From: Acheta domesticus
Lineage: Eukaryota > Arthropoda > Insecta > Orthoptera > Gryllidae
Length of the DNA stretch: 64,000 nt
Assembly (NCBI GenBank): GCA_031308135.1
Contig: JAHLJT010008446.1
Coordinates: 164,288,006-164,352,005 of the forward strand
Direction: 5' to 3'
The position numbers and the translations under genes are program-made. The notes under the pieces are model-generated. The model was not told the DNA's origin and did no database searches. It was given only the letters and a program-made list of their open reading frames with translations. Shown piece after piece: positions 1 through 9,203 of this stretch (its first letter is position 1; every line of letters starts with the position of its first letter).

Positions 1-1322
1 GCCAATTTATACATTGCAGGGAATTACTATCAGTGACGTTAATAATGCCGTAATAATAGCGGATAGCCCAGCGACGACAGTCTATTAATAATTAGGCCAT
101 CCGGCCTTCTCACCAATCTCTTGCTTGTTGCGTCGATGCTGAGGCAATGACGTCCTTGAAGTCGCACTTGGCGCCGTTTGGCCCAGCCATGCACGAGAGT
201 ACCAGCGGCTGCGCGGGGTCCAGCGGCGGCGTCCTGCGGTCGTCTCTAGCGGCGAACGAGGTCCACAATTTCTCCGTTTACATGAACGTCAGCGGAGCGA
301 CCTTCACGACCCGTAGATGCACAAAATGAAGCTAATGTTCATAGCAATGTTCAGAGTCACCTGACGGTAACGCCAAGACTAGAAAACTATCAGAGAGTCT
401 ACTTCGCAAACCGATGCAAACAGCCAAAAATACATCAGTAAGCAAGAGCGCGAACAGATGTCATCAAGACGAGTTATTAGACAAGTCAAGTTTTCTCTAA
501 TGATCCCCTGTTCTCGTGTTCTGCTTATTTAAAGCGTCGCGGTCTGTCCCACCTAAACATCCGAGGGCACCCACTTGACCTTCTCGGAGCGCCTGAAGAC
601 ACCCCCCTCCTCCTCCAGGATCCTGGCACGTGACGACTCGCTGATTAGTCACTTGATGAGGTCATACACCGCCTATGCTTTAAGAATATTTGGGAACGGA
701 TTGTCCCTCCGCCTTCCAAAGAAATTCAGGAGGCAATTGTGCTGAAAAGTCCTTCCGTTTTTCCGAGGAAGTCAAGGATCTGTTGTCTACAAACACTTTT
801 CGTTCTAAATATTCTCTTCCTCACTCGCACTAGCTTTCCTACACTTAGGGCTGTCTGCCATTGAAAATGTGACTACCTTGTCATTTTACAGCCCTTCGGG
901 TGCGGTCAGTCGCCACGCAAGCCGTGCCACTCGCAGTGCAAGGCACTTGCTTTAGTCTTCGTCTTCGAAAAACAAAAAAGGATCCCTCTCCCTCCCCCGC
1001 TGTTAGTGGAGTGCGATCCCGCTCATTGACAAGTTATCTTTCATTGACAAGCCGTTTATTGTCACTCGCCAACCCTCCGAATGTCCATTATCGCCAAGAT
1101 ACTTTTCTGGCCCGGCCACCCGTGCAGTGCGAGCCGTCACATGAGTCAAGTTAGCCTTTTTAATAAAAATAAATTCTTCCTCTGCCCCGGTCTAAGCATT
1201 GCACCTGGCCATAACACTTTCTCCGGCCGGAGCAACTCCACGGCCTCGACCACCCGCACTGTGCTGTTAAGATATATATCTATATCTATATATATATAGA
1301 CATATATATATACACACACACA
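1..1322. other. Unassigned intergenic/intronic sequence
   Basis: No slit exon or convincing gene was found. Positions 120-330 and 880-1260 are GC-richer and hold only short open frames without family motifs. The stretch 530-780 reads open in places on the + strand and could be a decayed LINE 3' part, but no motif supports this. Positions 1271-1322 are a (TA)n/(CA)n microsatellite that runs directly into the Tc1-like element. Confidence 0.4.
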
Positions 1323-2668
1323 CACTCATCGTCACAAAAAAGTTGCACCCCGAAGGACCCAACTGATCCGCTGCAAACTTGGTGGGTATTTTGCACACCA
1401 TTCACTAAGCCAATGATTTCGTTTTCACGGACGGCCGCGCACTGGGGGATCGGGGGTAAGGGAGTGACCTCGTGCCCACCATCCGAGAAACGAGGGTCTC
1501 AAACGCACGCGCCGGCCATTGCGATCAGGTATCGTTGCCAGAGTGGCACCTGCACGTACACTACGTCTAGGCGACGTGTTCGACAGCCGGTTGTCTTGAT
1601 AGAAGCTTTCGAGAGGGGCCGCACCATGGGTGTGCGGGAAGCTGGTTGGTCCTGTCGACATATTGCGCGCCACAGCGGTCGTACGGACACCACCATCGCC
1701 CGCTGTTGGCGGCAATAGATTGAGGAAGGCACGCACACACGAAATGCAAAATCTGGACGTCCGCCACGCACCACGGGGAGGGAGGACCGACGGATGGTCC
1801 GCAACGGGCGACCAGATCCAACGGCAACTATAGGTGCTTCAGCGGTGATTCAGCGGGCTGTGCAGCCTGACCGTTATGACGCCTGCCCCTCATACCCCAG
1901 CAACGTTGCTACAGACTCGCCTGGTGTCGGGAACGACCGACCTGGGGCAATGCAGACTTGCAGTGGGTTTTCATCAGCGAGTCCCGGTTCTGCCTTGATG
2001 GCGACGACCACCGGGTCCGTGTCTGGAGGCGCACTGGGGAGCGCCACGACGAGCGATTTGTGGAATCCCATCACACGTCCCTCCAGCCTGGTGTGATGGT
2101 GTGGGGCGATATCCTATGGTGCCCGTTCACCGTTAGTGTTCCTCGGAGGCAACGTGACAGTCGCACGGTACGTTCAGGAAATCCTTTAACCGGTGGCCCT
2201 GCCGGTCGTGAACGCCCACGCCCATGTCCTGTTTCAACAGGAAAACGCAGGTCCGCATACCGCAGCCACCTCTCGAGCATGCCTTGCAGCCGTAGATACT
2301 CTGCCATGGCCATCCGCATTGCCAGGCCTTTCCCCGATCGAGAATGTTGGGGGTGCTCCGGAGCGTGCGAACAGGACCTCACCCCTACCCACCAATCTGC
2401 AAAAATCGCGCGCTCAGGTGCAGGCTGCATGGCATGGACTAGCACTGGACTCCATTAGAGACCTATACAACTCCATGCCGCGACGTCTGGACGCGTGTGT
2501 TTTCCAACATGGCAACCTAACATCAAACTAACATGTACAGTCTGTGGGCGTGTAGCGCAGTAAATATTGGTCCTACAAACGTGAAAATGTAATCATTTCG
2601 TATGCGTGGTACCCTCTACCTGCCTGCCAACAATGACCGCAATCCGCCTCGTCCTTCTGGGTGCAGCT
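1323..2668 (+). mobile_element. Tc1-like DNA transposon, decayed
   Basis: Degenerate Tc1/mariner-superfamily element, Tc1-like branch. The left terminal repeat begins CACTCATCGTCAC with GTTGCACCCCGAAGG downstream; the matching right inner end (CTTCTGGGTGCAGC, inverted) is near 2648-2665, where the outer tip is lost at a junction with another Tc1 fragment. Between them lies a broken transposase on the + strand. A helix-turn-helix part (about 1624-1780) reads GWSCRHIARHSGRTDTTIAR; a DDE part (about 1955-2445) includes VMVWGDI, QQENA and LSPIEN. The residue expected to be the first catalytic Asp reads Ser (FISESRF) and the second reads Glu (QQENA); the third Glu is kept. Several frame changes break the reading frame, so it should be inactive. 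The (CA)n abutting the left tip hides the TA target site. Confidence 0.85.
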
Positions 2669-2990
2669 TGCCATGCAGCTTGCATCTGAGCGCGCAGTTC
2701 TTGCAGATTGATGGCTAGTTCTTGCAGATTGATCGGGGTCCTGATCGCACGCTCCATAGCACCCCCAACATTCTCTATCGAGGAGAGGTCTGGCGATGCG
2801 GCTGGCCATAGAAGATTATCCACGGCTGCAAGGCATGCTCGAGAGATGGCTGGGGTATGCGGACGCGCGTGTGTCCTGTTGAAATAGGTGGTACACGCCA
2901 TAGTAACATGTACCATCTGTGGCCGTGTAGCGCAATAAGTATTGGTCCTACAAGTGTGAAAATGTAATCATTTTGTATGCATGGTACGTT
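2669..2990 (-). mobile_element. Tc1-like transposon fragment (transposase C-terminus)
   Basis: Second Tc1-like fragment, opposite in direction to its neighbour. The minus strand encodes the transposase C-terminus, with ISRACLAAVDNLLWPAASPD and SSIENVGGAMERAI recognisable at about 2916-2700, followed by a Gln/Ala-rich tail. The 3' non-coding end at 2900-2990 resembles that at 2530-2620 of the adjoining element, so the two meet tail to tail. A short internal duplication repeats TTCTTGCAGATTGAT near 2697-2732. It is truncated at both ends and then runs into R4/Dong-like fragment A. Confidence 0.75.
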
Positions 2991-3000
2991 TTTTCGGCCT

Positions 3001-4060
3001 GGCAAAGATGTATGTAGTCAGCCATGAAGATGACCCTCTCCTGGGACAGGTCATGAAATCTGACCGAAGAATGGGAAACAGAGGCATTGTTAGTGTATCA
3101 AGCAGCATTGAAAAAAAACTATGCAAGTCACGCAGAATGACAGAGACACTGAACTTCTGATGCTTCTTAACATGAAACGTGAAACACAAAAAGTTTTAAA
3201 GAAATCGTGGAGAGACAAACTCTCCACGGACAATATTGGAAATGAATGGACAGAGCACAGATCAATAATGATCAATCTTTTATGTGGCTTAAAGGGGGAA
3301 GAATGAAGCCAGAATCGGAAGCACTTGTAATAGCTGCTCAAGATCAGGTCTTGACAACACGACGTTATGATAAAGCGGTTTTCAAAATTTCCCAAGATTA
3401 TAAATGCCGCATTTGGCAGGAACACGTAGAAACCATTGATCATATTGTCTCAGCTTGTCCAATCCTAGCAAAGACCGATTACTTAAAAAGACACGACAGG
3501 GTATGTAGCTACCTCCACTGGCAGATCTGTACCTCCCTCCAAGTTCCAAAAACATGCCCCAGGTGGTACGAACACTCACCAAAACCGGTGACGTCTGTTG
3601 GATTGTGTACGTTATTGTACGACCAACAAATTCAAACTGATCGCGCGATAGCGGCAAACAAACCGAATATTGTTATTCGCGATTTGGAGAAAAATCGTGT
3701 TTACTTGTCGATGTTGCTGTACCTTGCGATCAAAACGTCGTTACCAAGGAGGCAGAGAAACGTCTTAAATACAAGAGTTTGTAAATCGAGATCAGACGAA
3801 TATGCGGCGTAAAATCACAGGTCGTACCGGTTGTTATCGGAGCCCTGGAATTTGGTCCGCAAAATTTGAGTAAGAACTTGTCTAATCTTCTAGGTAATTC
3901 AAAAGACTGGGAAGTGCAAGAAATCACTTTATTTGGAAGAGCCCACATTTTGCGCAAAGTATTGTAGAGGTACCGACAGTCTCTAGATCTGCTCCTTAAG
4001 TAGGTTGCAACCTGGAGTAGATTTTATATTCATAACATCTTTAGTCGTGATATGGAGGAA
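3001..4060 (+). mobile_element. R4/Dong-like LINE fragment A (C-terminal part and 3' end)
   Basis: 5'-truncated copy of the dominant non-LTR retrotransposon family of the window. It holds the region after the RT, the zinc knuckle and the restriction-like endonuclease (RLE). Near 3405-3480 it reads as the knuckle with ETIDHIVSACPILAKTDYLK; the second Cys is Trp (TGCCGCATTTGG at 3405-3416). The RLE is recognisable from KPNIVIRDLEK (about 3659-3690) and, after a frame change, VDVAVP (3707-3724). The family motif is PD...D, so the first Asp has become Asn. The tail reads VIGALEFGPQNL and LFGRAHIL in another frame. The 3' UTR ends CGTGATATGGAGG and passes into (AAT)n. The RLE places it among early-branching LINEs (R2, R4/Dong, NeSL); the TAA flank favours R4/Dong. 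Inactive. Confidence 0.85.
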
Positions 4061-4112
4061 TAATAATTATAATAATATTAATAATAATAATATTAATAAT
4101 AATAAATATAAT
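4061..4112. repeat. (AAT)n microsatellite at the 3' end of element A
   Basis: Imperfect TAA/AAT repeat that begins where the 3' UTR of element A stops. Other members of the family in this window also abut TAA/TTA repeats. It may be target sequence, a 3' tail, or both. Confidence 0.9.
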
Positions 4113-4265
4113 ATAAGCTTTATTTTTATTATTTCGTTTATTTATTTCGAACTTACATTTTTGTCTGCTACAAAAAAATTACTTTTGATATGACTACCAA
4201 AAAATAATATAATTGTTTTCATTGAATGGATTTCCTTATATTAAGTATTGATTTTTATTTTGTAG

Positions 4266-4482
4266 GACATATCAGTTACGAAATTCTCTCCAAATGCAAT
4301 GCATGCTATTCATTTCCATGTGCCAATAGTGGCACTTGTGAAGCACTACCGCAAAGAAAGTACGTTTGTCGATGTGCACCTGGCTTCCACGGGCAGAGTT
4401 GTCAACATATGATTGATGCGTGCTTCGGTAACCCGTGTCGAAATGGAGGAACATGTAAAGTCATGGAAGAAGGTCGCTTTAG
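4266..4482 (+). CDS. slit: slit exon: EGF-like repeat 1 and start of EGF 2
   Basis: Coding exon of slit, the secreted ligand of Robo receptors that repels axons at the midline. It begins after a pyrimidine-rich TTTTATTTTGTAG acceptor, adds two bases to a split codon, reads open throughout and ends with AG before a GTGAGT donor at 4483. It encodes about 72 residues: the linker after the last LRR capping region ([12 protein letters not shown]), EGF 1 with six Cys ([18 protein letters not shown]), then the first half of EGF 2 ([22 protein letters not shown]). The order matches Drosophila slit closely. The split Ser codon (AG|T) is completed by the exon at 40855, confirming phase. An open frame extends upstream into the intron and should not be annotated. 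A false copy lies at 18625-18847. Confidence 0.95.
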
Positions 4483-4970
4483 GTGAGTATTACATCTTTT
4501 CAGTTTAATTATAGACATAATTTAATTAGGATCATTACTTAAAGAACTAAAAATATACAATTTTATTTAATGCACTGAGATCCATTTTATGATGTGATTG
4601 GAACAAGTTTTCTCGAACAAGTGGTTTTGCCCAGATGTCTTGTAACTAGTTTTTCCCCTCGATGTGCTCCACAGAAATCCGCCCATCCAGATAGCAATCC
4701 CTCACGAAGTAATCACACCCCTTTGTGCTTTGATCGCTTATGAAACAGGATATCTTTTTAGAGTTTCACAGTGCTCGCATTGTCATTTCATGGGATTGGT
4801 TTATTCTTGCATTGAATACCGTTCTCTACGAAGACGGTTCAACAACACTAACTCCTTGGCTCCTTCACTCGCTGCAACAAACTCTGCCTCGGTTGTTGAC
4901 AAGGATTCTGATTTATGTGTTTGGCTAGTCCAGGGTAGGCCCTGCTGGCATAAGTAGCTACAATTCCAGT
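4483..4970. other. slit intron, unassigned
   Basis: Starts with the GTGAGT donor. Positions 4570-4960 contain open stretches on the + strand without recognised motifs. No repeat family was recognised before the T-rich arm that follows. Confidence 0.5.
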
Positions 4971-5960
4971 TCGAAAACTATAGAGTTTTCGAGAAAGTAT
5001 TTTTGACCTTATTTAAAGCACATGTACTCATAAATATAAGAATGTGAACAAATCGCCGCTAATGTAAATATTAACGACGTGAGAAACAAGTCAAAAAATT
5101 AAATTTTTGTAATTTGTACAAAAACAAGAGAATAGAGCACTAGGGCGTTAATGTCATCTCATATAGTACTATTAGTACTATACCTACCAAAAGTTATAAA
5201 GAAAAAATTTGAAGGCGATTTTGAGAAAATTTTGTTTTTGTTCTTTTTTAAAAATTGTGTACATTGCACGCAATATTGCGTGCAAACTCCTAAAATTAAA
5301 AGAAAATGATGACTAAGAACAAATTGTATTTGAAGGGAAAGTCTCAATTTTCAATTTTGTATTTGAAGGAAGACGCCGAAAAAATTCGAACTTTTGCAAT
5401 TTTCAAAAATCAGAGTTGTTAGCACATTTTCCCGGCGCTGCCTATAAACATAGAACTTTTCGCCCAGCTGGGCGCTCTTTGAGCAAGCTTGCCGCCTGTT
5501 TTGGGAGTTCCATGATGATGCAGTGAATTATGCGGCGCAAATATGAATTTCGCGCGTGCTAACAAGAGTTAACCGTGAAATTCGGACCTATACCACGTTT
5601 ATAAGTGTATTCTGCTCAATTTTTAGAAGAAATGTAAAGAAAAAATTTGGAGCCGTTTTTGAGAAAATTTTGAAAATGTTTAGGGGACTTCATGTAATGT
5701 ACCCCCAAAAATTGATGAATGCTTTCAAAATCGCAGAGGCTAGACTTAGGCCAGATGGACAGGAGTTTATTCAATTTAGAAAAAATCCTACGCATGATTT
5801 AGGCGCAAGTGTTGTTCACATACACCGGGCAGACAGAAGGACCGACGGACGTTTTGCTGTCTATTGGTTTTTCGGTATCAAGGACCCACAATTCAGGGAT
5901 TCTGCCTACACCACGTGTTAGGGGATTTTTTTTGTTAATTTAGGAACTGGATTGATCCAC
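4971..5960 (-). repeat. T/A-rich foldback-arm repeat, single arm
   Basis: Copy of the repeat forming the arms of the foldback element at 45981-51994, in the same orientation as its right arm. Shared landmarks in order: a segment with AAAGCACATGTA, GCCGCTAATGTAAATATTAA with GACGTGAGA, a block with GAAAAAATTTGGAGCCGTTT, the run GACTTCATGTAATGTACCCC, an ACAGAAGGACCGACGGACG block, TTTTTCGGTATCAAGGACCC and ACACCACGTGTTAGG. The outer tip of about 120 bp is absent. An open frame at 5556-5921 is a chance property of the repeat and has no host-gene features. Confidence 0.75.
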
Positions 5961-6646
5961 TCTTAGTATTTTAAACAATATTTATTTTGATTACAATAAT
6001 TGTAAGCGCCTAAAGTGTTTTGACTCCCAAGGTGGTCCAAGATCAGCTGCACTGGGTCCTGGACAGTTTGTTAAGTAAGGCTTTTAAAGTGTTTGAGCCA
6101 ATCCATGAATTCTTCATCCGTCCACTCATGCATTCTCCATCGGTAAATAGCACCAAGGGCCATTTAAACTCATTCATTTCAATAAATTATGTTGTTTGGG
6201 GCTGTGATAGTCACGTTGCGATAAATTGAACCACTGATCCCCATTACCCCAAAAGCACATTTTTATCATACCAACTCCTAAAATTGTATAGATTGTTTAA
6301 AATTATTCGCAATTGGTATCAAATGTTCTGCTGAAGGACTTCCCTTCCAAAAAATTTTAATTCTTCCAGAAATCTCCATGTTCACGTATGACCTTAGCGC
6401 TTGAGAGCACTTTATAATATCAATCCCTCACTTTCCTGGTACGAATGCGATAACAATCGTCGAAGTATGCTTTCTTTGACTGCAGAGACCAAGTTATATA
6501 CATGAATAATGTATATAACTTGGTTATCATGATGTATATAACTTTAGTTATCATGAAAAATGGTAGATTGAAGCATATATTGCTGCCTGTCAAAATGGTT
6601 TGTTTACAATATTTTTCAATAAATTACTGCTAACTCCCATTACCCT
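5961..6646. other. slit intron, unassigned, with a perfect hairpin
   Basis: No coding motif was recognised on either strand. A perfect inverted repeat with 15-bp arms (CCAAGTTATATACAT, 5-base spacer, then its complement) occupies 6489-6523, and a partial third copy of the arm follows at 6532-6556. The stretch leads into the LINE RT C-terminus. Confidence 0.5.
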
Positions 6647-7118
6647 ATGAACCGCATTACCATTGCTATTTTAGGATACGCAGCGGCATGCTGGGACCTG
6701 TACAGAAAAGTGAAAATGGAGGCGTTAGATAACATTCAAAAACCGACCAGAAAGTTTGTAATCATGAGCGCACTGTTAATGGACGAGAAGAAGGGGTCCT
6801 TACTTAAGAGAAAAGAATGGGCAAATTTATATCATATACAAGGCAAGGAAGGAGCACAGAATGGGCAGATGTCGGTAGAAGATTACAGAAACCATATTAT
6901 AAAAGCTGAGGGGACCATCCTTGCAAAGTACAATGTAGAAAGCAAAAAAACTGATGTTGACAAGTTTTACTTTTTGAATCACACTATAGTGGATTCGAAC
7001 AAACAACCTGCAAACGCACTAGAGGCTCTTCATTCTAATGTAATCTGATTTAAAATATGCTTAATTCCATTTAAATCACCTCTATTAATAAAGAGACATT
7101 TATTATTATTATTATTAT
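6647..7118 (+). mobile_element. LINE fragment: RT C-terminal tail and 3' end
   Basis: The open frame at 6647-7048 (133 codons) reads ILGYAAACWDLYRKVKMEAL near its start and KKTDVDKFYFLNHTIVDSN near its end. These are the conserved C-terminal blocks after the RT of CR1/Jockey-type LINEs in many animals, usually of the form YAAACWDPY...ALD..Q and KTD.GK.SF.NRTI..WN.LP. The middle is shifted relative to the family: the frame used in the second copy (21180-21270) reads EWADVGRRLQKPYY, as expected, so the sequence carries compensating indels. The 3' side has an AATAAA-like signal (7088) and an (ATT)n tail at 7100-7118. Not a host gene. Confidence 0.75.
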
Positions 7119-7424
7119 TTTGTTTTTTTTCCCGAATCGGCCATCTTGGGGCCATGCGATATGTGCATCCCACCGGGGCTCAGACTTAATTATCGGTGTA
7201 GGTGCACGTTCTTTTTTTTTATACAGGGAATCATCATTTTAATGTTGATTCAATTTTTATACCCCAGGGTTGTTAGTCCTGTGGGATGGGATATAAGTAT
7301 GATGATGAATGGTGAATGAGACACACAACACAACCCTGCCCAAAGCGGGACTCGAACCCGTAATCCTTTTGCCCGAGACCGCTACTCCACTGCTGCCTTA
7401 TCGATTTCGGCTATCGGATCGGCC
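7119..7424 (-). mobile_element. tRNA-derived SINE (family 1)
   Basis: On the minus strand there is an RNA polymerase III type 2 promoter: an A-box-like TGGAGTAGCGG (7378-7388 region) followed about 35 bases later by the B box GGGTTCGAGTCCCGC (7344-7358). Downstream is a tRNA-unrelated body ending in an A-rich tail (AAAAAAAACAAAA, about 7119-7132). The tRNA arms do not fold into a complete cloverleaf, so it is a SINE head, not a tRNA gene. It sits directly after the (ATT)n tail of the preceding LINE. The second assembly copy is at about 21472-21788. Confidence 0.7.
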
Positions 7425-7442
7425 AGTATTACTATTATTTCT

Positions 7443-9082
7443 CCTCTATATCACGACTAAAGATGTTATGTGTCGGCGTATTATAAAGTCTACTGCAGGT
7501 TGCAACCAGCTACCTAAGGAGCAGATCTAAGGACTGTCGGTGCTTCTACAATATTTTGCGCCAAATGTGGCCTGTTCCAAATAAAGCAATTTCTTACACT
7601 TCCCAGTCTTTTGACTTACCAGGGAGTTTAGACAAGGTCTGACACAGATTTTGCGGAACAAATCCCAGAGCTCCGATAACTATCGGGACGACCTGTGATT
7701 TCCTGTGTCCAACCGATGTCATTGGTTTTGGTGAGTGTTCGTACCACATGGGGCATGTGTTTGGAACTTCGAGGGCGGTACAGATCTGCCAGTGAAGGTA
7801 GCTACACACCCTGTCGTGTCTTTTCAAGTATTCGGTCATTGCCAGAATTGGACAAGCTGAGACAATATGATCAATGGTTTTTCGTGTTCCTGACAAATAC
7901 GGCATTTATAATCTGGGGAAATTCTGAGAACCGCTTTATCAGAATGTCGGGTTGTCAAGGCCTGATCTTGGGCAGCCGGGGCCTGATCTTCCGATTCTGG
8001 CTTCATTCTTCCCCTTTTAAGCCACATAAATGATTGATCTTTATTGATCTGTGCTCTGTCCATTCGTTTCAATTTTCTCCGTGAAGCGGTTTGTCTCTAA
8101 ACACTTTTTGCGTCTCACATTTCATGTTAAGTAGCATCAGAAGTTCAATATTTGTCATTCTGCGTGTCTTGCATAGTTTTCTTTGCAATGCTTCTTGATA
8201 CACTAACACTACCTCTGTTTCCCATTCGGTCAGATTTCATGACCTGCCTCATTAGAGGGTCATCTTCATCGCTCACCACATACTTTCCCATTCCGAATAT
8301 TGCGTTGTGCCACGAGGCCTCTTCCTCCTCCCTTACGTGACACATAAAGTCAATGTACATCAGCTCGAGGGTGGGAAACATGATGCATTGTTAGCAGCTT
8401 TCTGGTTTTTCGATTCATGATGCGAATTTCTCGCTCAGTCCAGTCTACTAGTCCGAAACTGTATTCTACCGGCACCGCCAATTGCTATTGCCAATTGCCA
8501 TACCTATTGCTGATTTTTTTTATTCCTAGTATTCAGGGAGGACTACAGGACCAATCTCATTAATCTGTAATAATCCCTGCGAATTCTCTCTTTCATTGTG
8601 TCGTTCGAGATGGTCTAACATTCTTCAATGCCCAGTTATTTGTACGTTTTACCCGACTCAAGATATTGAATTAGTGTGCGTATCAATTTCAGTTCTCTGT
8701 GAAGTTATCATTTTGCCTCTTTTTAAATTGATTTTTACACACTTGTCAAGACCAAACTTCATGCAGTTGTCATTGCAAAAATCATTGATGACAGACAGCA
8801 TTTGGGAGAGAATCGCTTCATTCTTAGCAAACACTTTCAGATCATTCATGTAAAACAAATGTGATGCTGGCCTTTCATCACCATGGAGCTTGTAACGAAA
8901 GTCAGCTTGCGACAACTGTCTAGATAGTGGGATCAAACTAATGCAAAACAGCAGAGGGGATAGTGAATCTCCTTGAAAAATACCCCTGTTGATTTTAATA
9001 CTTCTGGTTTCTACTGCTTCCTTTCTGCTGTGTATTAGTAACCGGGTACTCCACGACTTCATACTAGCCTTACAAAATTCAA
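7443..9082 (-). mobile_element. R4/Dong-like LINE fragment B (RT to 3' end)
   Basis: Minus-strand, 5'-truncated copy. From 9062 downward the RT reads MKSWSTRLLIHSRKEAVE, then NRGIFQGDSLSPLLFCISLI, then the catalytic box as YMNDLKV, where family members have YMDDLKV, then FGLDKC. The box is thus mutated from Asp to Asn. Next come the linker (8381-8145, HVREEEEASWHN), the knuckle region (8072-7836), YLKRHDRVCSYLHWQI, and after a deletion of the RLE core, VVPIVIGALGF and SKDWEV. Its 3' UTR (7443-7590) matches element A in reverse complement. The break at 9082 lies in the RT, followed by AT-rich sequence. Confidence 0.85.
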
Positions 9083-9203
9083 TAAGGTTATTATTTATTT
9101 AACTTATTAAGTTAATTTATTTACCTAGTTTATTTAAGTATATTTATTTAAGTTATTCAGTAAATTTTATTAACTAAATAAGTTAATTGTTATTATTATT
9201 ATT
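9083..9203. repeat. AT-rich spacer between elements B and C
   Basis: Low-complexity TTTATTTAAG/TTAAC-type sequence ending in (TTA)n at 9190-9203. It lies between the truncated 5' side of B and the 3' end of C. No gene. Confidence 0.8.

Noticed and set aside
147..1299. Short frames in the first 1.3 kb as slit or other exons
   Set aside because: No LRR pattern, no plausible splice sites in phase with 4266, no other motif.
5556..5921. 121-codon frame as a small host gene
   Set aside because: It lies inside a repeat arm present several times in the window.
6647..7048. 133-codon frame as a host gene
   Set aside because: Its blocks match the C-terminal tail of LINE RTs and it ends in an (ATT)n tail.
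7340..7400. tRNA gene on the minus strand
   Set aside because: A and B boxes are present, but no cloverleaf forms and an A-rich SINE tail follows.
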